NCBI GenBank assembly: GCA_944388215.1
Contig: CALXHT010000001.1
Span: forward strand, 124,001-188,000
Direction: 5' to 3'
Length of the DNA stretch: 64,000 nt
Source of the DNA: an uncultured Gemmiger sp.
Lineage (GTDB): Bacteria; Bacillota; Clostridia; Oscillospirales; Ruminococcaceae
Part shown: positions 58,771 through 64,000 of the stretch, piece after piece
How the letters are laid out: each line of letters begins with the position of its first letter
How positions within the stretch are numbered: the first letter of the stretch is position 1
The notes under the pieces: model-generated
Told to the model about the DNA's origin: nothing
What the model saw: the letters and a program-made list of their open reading frames with translations, nothing else
Database searches by the model: none
Position numbers and translations under genes: made by a program

Positions 58771-59388
58771 ATGAGCAAATGGAAGGAAAAACAGGTCCGG
58801 CCCGTTCTGCCGCTCTATCTGGCGGCGCTGGCCTGGCCGGTGGCATCGCTGGTGTTTCCGCCCTATTCGCTGGGCAATCTCGTCCTGGTGGCAGTGTGCA
58901 GCGCTGTGGTGTACGGCGTGGCCCGGGTGCTCTGCCCCATGCGGGTGGTGCGCACCCTGATGCCCTTTGCCACCGGCAGCGAGGATGTGGACGCCATGCT
59001 CACCGGCATCGAACGGAACCTGGACGCGCTGCATCAGCTCAACGATGCCATCCCCGACCAGGTTCTGTCGGACGCCATGGACCAGATGGAGGCCACCGGC
59101 CGCAAGATTGTCCGGACGGTGGAGCACAACCCCGAAAAAGCCCGCCAGATCGACCGGTTTGCGCGGTACTATCTGCCGGAGATCATCAAGCTGATGAGCA
59201 GCTATGTGGAACTGGAGGCCAACGGCGCCTCCGACGGGATTCTTTCGGAACTGCGGCAGAATGCCGTCACCACGGCCAACGCCTTTGACAATCTTCTCGA
59301 ATCGCTGTACAGCAGCGAGGTGATGGATCTGTCCACCGACATGGAAGTGCTGGACAGCATCCTGAAGAGCCAGAACCTGACAAAATAA
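58771..59388 (+). CDS. XpaC-like membrane-associated protein
   Basis: A 205-residue protein with two N-terminal spans (about residues 12-30 and 35-52) and a long helical cytoplasmic part (about 70-205), matching the XpaC / 5-bromo-4-chloroindolyl-phosphate-hydrolysis family that nearly always sits before telA. The name comes from an old phenotype; real function unknown. ATG 58771 has GGGAGG. The telA-like gene follows after 28 bases. Confidence 0.8.
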   Translation: MSKWKEKQVRPVLPLYLAALAWPVASLVFPPYSLGNLVLVAVCSAVVYGVARVLCPMRVVRTLMPFATGSEDVDAMLTGIERNLDALHQLNDAIPDQVLSDAMDQMEATGRKIVRTVEHNPEKARQIDRFARYYLPEIIKLMSSYVELEANGASDGILSELRQNAVTTANAFDNLLESLYSSEVMDLSTDMEVLDSILKSQNLTK

Positions 59389-59416
59389 AGACCATACAAG
59401 AAAGTGAGGACCCTCA

Positions 59417-60592
59417 ATGGCTGACCTGAACAAGGAATTGGACCTGAACGTACCGGCGGCCCCGTCGCTGACGCTGGATGCCGCCCCCAGTCTGACGCTG
59501 GACCCCATGGCGGAGGAAAAGGCGGAGGAGGAAGCCCCCAAGGCGGAACCTGTCCGTGTGGAGGACACGCCGCTGAGCCCCGAAGAACAGAAGATGGTGG
59601 ACGATTTTGCCGAGAAAATTGATATTACCAACTCCCAGCTGGTGCTGCAGTACGGTGCCGCCAGCCAGAAGAAGCTCAGTGATTTCTCCGAGACGGCGCT
59701 CTCCCGGGTCAAGACCAAGGACATGGGGGAGACCGGCGAGCTGATCACCAGCCTGATCACCGAACTGAAGGATTTTGACGCCAACGCCGAGCAGCCCAAG
59801 GGCATCCTGGGCTTTTTCAAGAAGGCGGGCAGCAACATCGAGCAGCTCAAGACCCGGTATGACAGCGCCGACAAGAATGTGGAGCGCATCCGGGCCCAGC
59901 TGGAGGACCACCAGGTCACCCTGATGAAGGATATCACCATGCTGGACAAGATGTACCAGCTGAATCTGGTGTACTTCAAGGAGCTGACCATGTATATCCT
60001 GGCCGGCAAGAAGAAGCTGAACGCGGTGCGCGCCGGCGAGCTGAAAGCGGCCCAGGAGAAGGCCCAGCGCACCCAGCTGCCGGAGGATGCCCAGGCGGCC
60101 CGGGACCTGGCGGATCTCTGCGACCGGTTCGAGAAGAAGCTCTACGATCTGGAACTGACCCGCAATGTCTCCATCCAGATGGGCCCCCAGATCCGGCTGA
60201 TCCAGTCCAACGACACGATTATGGCCGAAAAGATCCAGACCACCATCGTGAACACCATTCCGCTGTGGAAGAACCAGATGGTGCTGGCCCTGGGCATTGC
60301 CCACAGCCAGGAGGCCATGAAGGCGGAGCGGGCCGTCACCGATGCCACCAACGAGCTGCTCAAGCGCAATGCGGCCACCCTCAAGCAGGGCACCATCGAC
60401 ATTGCCAAGGAGTCCGAGCGGGGCATTGTGGACATTGAGACGCTGCAGCAGACCAACAAGCAGCTGATTGAGACGCTGGACGAGCTGAATAAGATCCGCG
60501 CCGAGGGCAAGGCCAAGCGCGCCAGCGCCGAGGAGGAGCTGGGCCGCATCGAGGGCGAGCTGCGCACCAAACTGTTGGAGATCAACAACTGA
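59417..60592 (+). CDS. telA: TelA-family toxic anion resistance protein
   Basis: A 391-residue, mostly alpha-helical and coiled-coil soluble protein of the TelA/KlaA family. Family parts are FSETALSRVKTKDMGETGELITSLITELKDFD, LGFFKKAGSNIEQLKTRY and the C-terminal NAATLKQGTIDIAKESERGIVDIETLQQTNKQLIETLDE. Linked to tellurite and antimicrobial tolerance; mechanism unknown. The N-terminal 45 residues are acidic and repeat APSLTLDAAPSLTLDP. It works in a four-gene cluster with XpaC-, LemA- and TPM-like proteins. Confidence 0.9.
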   Translation: MADLNKELDLNVPAAPSLTLDAAPSLTLDPMAEEKAEEEAPKAEPVRVEDTPLSPEEQKMVDDFAEKIDITNSQLVLQYGAASQKKLSDFSETALSRVKTKDMGETGELITSLITELKDFDANAEQPKGILGFFKKAGSNIEQLKTRYDSADKNVERIRAQLEDHQVTLMKDITMLDKMYQLNLVYFKELTMYILAGKKKLNAVRAGELKAAQEKAQRTQLPEDAQAARDLADLCDRFEKKLYDLELTRNVSIQMGPQIRLIQSNDTIMAEKIQTTIVNTIPLWKNQMVLALGIAHSQEAMKAERAVTDATNELLKRNAATLKQGTIDIAKESERGIVDIETLQQTNKQLIETLDELNKIRAEGKAKRASAEEELGRIEGELRTKLLEINN

Positions 60593-60621
60593 TTTTTGTA
60601 CACTGATTCAGAGGAACCGCC

Positions 60622-61296
60622 ATGCAGCTGGAACAACAGGAAACCTTTGTGATACAGGGCCCGCAGCTGGAAGTGCTGGGCACCGTGGAATCCAGACTGC
60701 CGCCGCCCGCCCGCAAGCGGCCGGTGGCATCGCTGGTGCTGGCGGTGCTGGCGCTGGGATCGGTGGCGGGCATCGGCGGGGCGCGCCTGCAGGGGCTGCG
60801 CAGCCGCACCGAACGGATGTACGCCTCCCAGCAGGACGAATACGGTCACAGCATCCAGGGGGACTTCGCCGCCCAGACCGATGCGGCGGCCAGTCTCATC
60901 CGGGTGGCCGGCAATGTGCTGGGGGAACAGGATGCCGACGTGCAGAACGCCCAGGCTGCCCTGGACGCCTGGAATGCCGAAACCGATGCCGCCCGGCCCG
61001 CCGTGCAGTATCAGCTGAATACCACCCTGGCAGGGGCGGTGGATTTGGTGTATACTTCCGCCTATGACGAGGCGGATTCCAAAGCCCGGGGACAGCTGGA
61101 CGACCTGCACGACAGTTTCACCTCGGCCCAGGCCACCATCGAACGGGCAGCGGCGGACTACAACACCGCCGCGGAAGACTATAACGAGAAGATTGCGGCG
61201 TTTCCGGCCAACCTGCTGGCCGGATTGTGGGACGCCGGTACACTGCAGACCTTTGCCCCGGCGGATGCCGCCGCGGGTACGACCGGAAACGGATAA
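60622..61296 (+). CDS. LemA-like membrane protein
   Basis: A 224-residue protein with a cytoplasmic start of about 30 residues, one span (about residues 34-54) and a long helical outside domain resembling LemA (YNTAAEDYNEKIAAFPANLLAG matches the LemA YNxxxxxyN...FPxxlla hallmark). The start region differs from classic LemA. LemA is often encoded next to TPM-domain proteins, as here. Function unknown. Confidence 0.75.
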   Translation: MQLEQQETFVIQGPQLEVLGTVESRLPPPARKRPVASLVLAVLALGSVAGIGGARLQGLRSRTERMYASQQDEYGHSIQGDFAAQTDAAASLIRVAGNVLGEQDADVQNAQAALDAWNAETDAARPAVQYQLNTTLAGAVDLVYTSAYDEADSKARGQLDDLHDSFTSAQATIERAAADYNTAAEDYNEKIAAFPANLLAGLWDAGTLQTFAPADAAAGTTGNG

Positions 61297-61308
61297 AGGA
61301 AACGGAAA

Positions 61309-62256
61309 ATGAACAAATGGATTCGCCGCACCGCGGCAGCCGCGGCGGTGTTCTGCCTGCTGGGTGCAGGGGCCGTCACCGCCCAGGCGGCGCCGGAGCT
61401 GGACCCCAACCGGGCGGTCAACGATTACGCCGGAATTCTTTCCACCGAGACGGAGAACTATGTGGAGGATCTGTCGGTGGCGCTGCAGAACACCTGCGGG
61501 GCCCAGATCGGCGTGTATACGACGGAATATATCGGCAACTCCACCATGGAAGGCTATGCCTACGATGTCCTCAACACCTGGGGACTGGGCGCCGAGGATA
61601 AAGACAACGGCGTGTTGCTGCTGCTGGTTCCGGGGGAGGATGACTACTACCTCACCCGGGGTGCCGGGCTGGAGGCCCAGCTGACCATCAGCAAGATGGG
61701 CACCATCCTGGATGAGGATCTGGAACCCAGCTGGGTGGAGCAGGATTACGACACCGGCACCCGCAAGACTGTCCGTGCCCTTGCCGAGGAACTCTGCACC
61801 ATCTACGGCATTCCTGCCTCCACGCTGGACAACGCCGATCAGACCGCGGCCGCCCCGCAGAAGGACGGCTTCAATCCCATGGCGGTGGTGCTTGTCCTGG
61901 TGGCGGTGCTGCTGGTGATCGCCCTGGTGGGCAGCTTCCTGCGGCCCCGGGGTCCCGGTCCGCGGCCGCCCCGCGGTGGTGGTGGCTTTGGCAACGGACT
62001 GTTCTGGTTCGGTCTGGGCCTTGCTTCCCGTCCCCGTCGGCCCCGCCGTCCGCCGCCTCCGCCGCCCGGGTTCGGTCCGGGATTTGGTCCCGGGTTCGGC
62101 CCCGGCGGCTTTGGCGGTCCCCGCCCGGGTGGTCCGCGCCCCGGCGGTTTCGGCGGCGCGCCCCGTCCTCGCGGTGGCATGGGCGGCCGTCCCGGCGGCG
62201 GATTCCGCCCCGGCGGTGGTTCCAGCCGCGGCGGCGGTGTGGGACGCCGTCATTGA
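61309..62256 (+). CDS. TPM-domain secreted membrane protein with Gly/Arg/Pro-rich tail
   Basis: A 315-residue protein with a signal peptide (1-27, AQA-A), a TPM domain (about 33-175; VNDYAGILSTETENYVEDLS, VLLLLVPGEDDYYLTRGAGLE), one span (about 192-208) and a cytoplasmic tail of about 105 residues rich in Gly, Pro and Arg, ending GGGSSRGGGVGRRH. The tail motif is the same as in the Cys-tail protein of the radical SAM operon, but here there are no cysteines. TPM proteins have been called phosphatases and photosystem-repair factors; the role in Firmicutes is unknown. It begins 12 bases after the LemA-like gene. Confidence 0.85.
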   Translation: MNKWIRRTAAAAAVFCLLGAGAVTAQAAPELDPNRAVNDYAGILSTETENYVEDLSVALQNTCGAQIGVYTTEYIGNSTMEGYAYDVLNTWGLGAEDKDNGVLLLLVPGEDDYYLTRGAGLEAQLTISKMGTILDEDLEPSWVEQDYDTGTRKTVRALAEELCTIYGIPASTLDNADQTAAAPQKDGFNPMAVVLVLVAVLLVIALVGSFLRPRGPGPRPPRGGGGFGNGLFWFGLGLASRPRRPRRPPPPPPGFGPGFGPGFGPGGFGGPRPGGPRPGGFGGAPRPRGGMGGRPGGGFRPGGGSSRGGGVGRRH

Positions 62257-62272
62257 TTCCAAAAGACAACTG

Positions 62273-62302
62273 GGCGGTCCGCCGGGCGCGGGCCGCCTTT
62301 TC
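62273..62302 (+). terminator. Possible terminator of xpaC-telA cluster
   Basis: GGCGG/CCGCC stem (62273-62277 with 62293-62297) with GC-rich interior, followed by TTTTC. Confidence 0.5.
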
Positions 62303-62323
62303 TGTGGAAAGGAGCATCTTCCT

Positions 62324-63088
62324 ATGTCCCAGTTCGCAGTCATCACCGGGGCCAGCGCAGGCCTGGGTGCGGAGTTTGCCCGCCAGCTGGCAGCGCAGGG
62401 GTACAGCCTGATGCTGGTGGCCCGCCGCGCCGACCGGCTGCAGGCCCTGGCCGACAGTCTGCCGGTGCCCTGCGAAATCTTCCCGGCGGACCTCGCCCGG
62501 GAAGAGGAATGCCGGCGGCTGGTGCAGGCGCTCCGGGACCGTCGGGTGGACCTCTTCGTGAACAACGCCGGCTTCGGGGCGTGCGGGGCCTTTCCCGAGC
62601 TGGACCTGGACCGGGAACTGGCCATGGTGGACCTCAACGTCCGCGCCGTCCACCTGCTGACCAAGGCGATGGTACGGCAGATGCAGCACCAGGGCGGCGG
62701 GGCTTTGCTCAATGTGGGCTCCAGCGCCGGGCTGCTGCCGGCGGGACCTTACATGGCGGCCTACTACGCCACCAAATCCTATGTGGTCAGCCTGAGCCGG
62801 GCGGTGGCGGCGGAACTGCGCGCCGCCCGCAGCCCGGTGTATCTGGGATGCCTCTGCCCGGGACCGGTGAACACCGAGTTCAACGGGGTGGCCGGGGTAC
62901 GGCACGCCCTGCCGGGCCTTTCGGCGGAGCGCTGCGTGGCATCTGCGCTGGCGGGCATCCGCCGCCGTAAAACGGTGATTGTGCCGGGGCGGGGGATGGC
63001 GGCCGCCATAGCTTTGAGCCGCCTGGTGCCGGTCCCGCTGCTGATCCGCCTGACGGCACACCAGCAGCGGCGCAAGCTGGGCGGTTGA
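62324..63088 (+). CDS. Short-chain dehydrogenase/reductase
   Basis: A 254-residue Rossmann-fold oxidoreductase. The cofactor loop is TGASAGLG near residues 8-15, followed by ARRADRLQALA, which favours NADP(H). The catalytic triad is Ser in NVGSSAGLL and Tyr/Lys in YYATKSYV; NNAGFG is conserved. The ending is basic with a hydrophobic helix (SRLVPVPLLIRL). Substrate unknown. The start is ATG 62324 with AAAGGAG. Confidence 0.9.
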   Translation: MSQFAVITGASAGLGAEFARQLAAQGYSLMLVARRADRLQALADSLPVPCEIFPADLAREEECRRLVQALRDRRVDLFVNNAGFGACGAFPELDLDRELAMVDLNVRAVHLLTKAMVRQMQHQGGGALLNVGSSAGLLPAGPYMAAYYATKSYVVSLSRAVAAELRAARSPVYLGCLCPGPVNTEFNGVAGVRHALPGLSAERCVASALAGIRRRKTVIVPGRGMAAAIALSRLVPVPLLIRLTAHQQRRKLGG

Positions 63089-63134
63089 GACGGCAAAAAT
63101 CTTGCCGCGGGCTCTGTTTTTATCGGCGGAAATG

Positions 63135-63143
63135 TGCTATAAT
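63135..63143 (+). promoter_or_regulatory. Extended -10 promoter of SGNH gene
   Basis: TATAAT at 63138-63143 preceded by TGC (extended -10); the -35 is poor. A CGGCAA/TTGCCG hairpin at about 63092-63108 upstream may end the SDR transcript. Confidence 0.6.
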
Positions 63144-63190
63144 ACCACTGATTCCATGCATTTTTTGCTGCACAGAAGGGAGGGGCGTCC

Positions 63191-64000
63191 ATGCCGACCC
63201 CGCAACGACCCGGCTCCGACCGTCCGCGCCGGTCCCGGATACAGAATGACTATACCTGGCAGGGGGGCTGGGCCCATCCCGAACCGCCGCGCCGCTCGGG
63301 CGAGCGCCCGCCCCTGACGCCGGAACAGCAGCGCGCTTTGGCGCGCCGCCGCCGGGAACGCCGCCGTCGCCGCCGCCGCGCCCTTCTGGCGGGCACGGTG
63401 GGCGGTATTCTGGTGCTGTCCGGCATCATCACACTGCTGCTGCCCAAGAGCGTGACCCAGGGCAGCGAGACGGCGGAGTCCGTCGTCACCGGCAGCACGC
63501 AGCTGGTGGCCCCGCTGCCCTACGGCGGCAGCGATGGCACCGCGTCCTCCCCCCAGGCCCAGACGCTGAACTGGGGTACGGTGGGACCTGTGCAGCAGAG
63601 TGAGGAAAGCGGCTACACCTATACGGCGGTGCCGGCAAAACCGGCGGCCCTGCCGGAGTTCGGCCGGGTGGATACTTCCTGGTTTGCCGATGCGGCTTTC
63701 CTGGGCGATTCGCTGACGGCGGGCTTCTGCGTGAACGAATACAACATCGACGTGGGCGGCGCACTGATCTGCGGCTATGAGGGCATCAGCCCCAACACGG
63801 TGGTGAACCGCACCACGGTGGAAAGTCCCGACCGGGGTGAGGAAATCGCCATGGATGTGCTGACCAACGCCCAGCCGGCCAAGCTGTATATCCTCATCGG
63901 CACCAACGCGCTGGTGGCCACCGGCAACGACGAGAGTTTCCTTAACTATTACGCCAAGATGCTGGACGATCTGCGCGCGGCGCTGCCCAACACCGCATTC
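63191..64000 (+). CDS. Membrane-anchored SGNH/GDSL hydrolase, 3' end outside window
   Basis: The visible 270 residues run off the window edge without a stop. A Pro/Arg-rich cytoplasmic start (1-63, ending in about ten arginines) leads to one span (about 64-85), a Ser/Thr-rich linker and an SGNH hydrolase domain with block I FLGDSLTAGF (Ser174) and block III IGTNAL. Such proteins remove acetyl groups from surface glycans. ATG 63191 has GGGAGGGG upstream. The run of arginines before the membrane is striking. Confidence 0.82.
   Translation, partial: MPTPQRPGSDRPRRSRIQNDYTWQGGWAHPEPPRRSGERPPLTPEQQRALARRRRERRRRRRRALLAGTVGGILVLSGIITLLLPKSVTQGSETAESVVTGSTQLVAPLPYGGSDGTASSPQAQTLNWGTVGPVQQSEESGYTYTAVPAKPAALPEFGRVDTSWFADAAFLGDSLTAGFCVNEYNIDVGGALICGYEGISPNTVVNRTTVESPDRGEEIAMDVLTNAQPAKLYILIGTNALVATGNDESFLNYYAKMLDDLRAALPNTAF

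Noticed and set aside
1-64000. Insertion sequences, prophage, tRNA or rRNA genes
   Set aside because: No transposase, integrase, terminal inverted repeats, tRNA cloverleaf or rRNA segment was recognised by eye; a tRNAscan or ISfinder run would settle it.

Overview
The window is GC-rich bacterial chromosome, coding on both strands, with almost no mobile-element signal. The gene set points to a Clostridia-type Firmicute of the Oscillospiraceae/Ruminococcaceae (Gemmiger, Subdoligranulum or Faecalibacterium-like). Supporting features are a Thr T-box leader, PTS HPr and enzyme I, the LL-diaminopimelate aminotransferase route to meso-DAP, strong AGGAGG ribosome binding sites, sigma-A promoters with 17-base spacers, and a SpoIIQ-like M23 protein. 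This placement is inferred from gene content; no rRNA or tRNA gene was seen.

Layout. 1-3.0 kb: the end of a surface-polysaccharide locus (ABC-2 exporter plus a partial GT52-like transferase). 3.1-9.7 kb: a small membrane protein, pnuC with a structured leader, thrS with its T-box, a polar amino-acid ABC transporter and a gamma-carbonic-anhydrase-like protein. 9.8-13.0 kb: a HAD phosphatase, ptsH and ptsI. 13.1-17.7 kb: a tightly overlapping three-gene operon encoding a radical SAM/SPASM protein, a secreted membrane protein with a Cys-Ala repeat tail, and a double AAA+ ATPase. I consider this the most interesting system here. 17.8-25.8 kb: YitT, RF3, an M23 protein, a zinc/cadmium efflux operon (ArsR regulator, HMA protein, P-type ATPase) and a uracil permease with a leader terminator. 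25.9-38.3 kb: a hotdog thioesterase, a nucleoid-associated protein, DNA glycosylase I, a GH28-like protein, YwlG, YggS, a GntR-controlled ABC cassette, pullulanase, an acyltransferase, a BrkB/YihY protein and a decayed membrane-protein gene. 38.4-42.2 kb: lower glycolysis (pgk, tpiA, gpmI), each gene followed by its own terminator. 42.3-53.3 kb: two large GT-C-like membrane proteins, acpP-proS, dapF, dapL and an ECF sigma/anti-sigma pair. 53.4-57.3 kb: a compact shape/division locus (mreC, PBP2, minD-like, mgsA) without mreD, minC or minE. 57.4-64 kb: HAD, a deoxyinosine glycosylase, an XpaC-TelA-LemA-TPM cluster, an SDR and a partial SGNH hydrolase.

How the parts may work together. Central carbon metabolism (PTS, glycolysis, methylglyoxal synthase, glycogen debranching) is interleaved with envelope building (DAP synthesis, PBP2/MreC, polysaccharide export, GT-C proteins) and envelope stress control (the ECF pair). 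The radical SAM operon and the XpaC-TelA-LemA-TPM cluster lie about 45 kb apart, yet both encode a secreted single-span protein whose tail carries the same Gly/Ser/Arg-rich motif, so the two may be related in function. Promoters and terminators below were found by eye; functions rest on recognised motifs and not on a database search.
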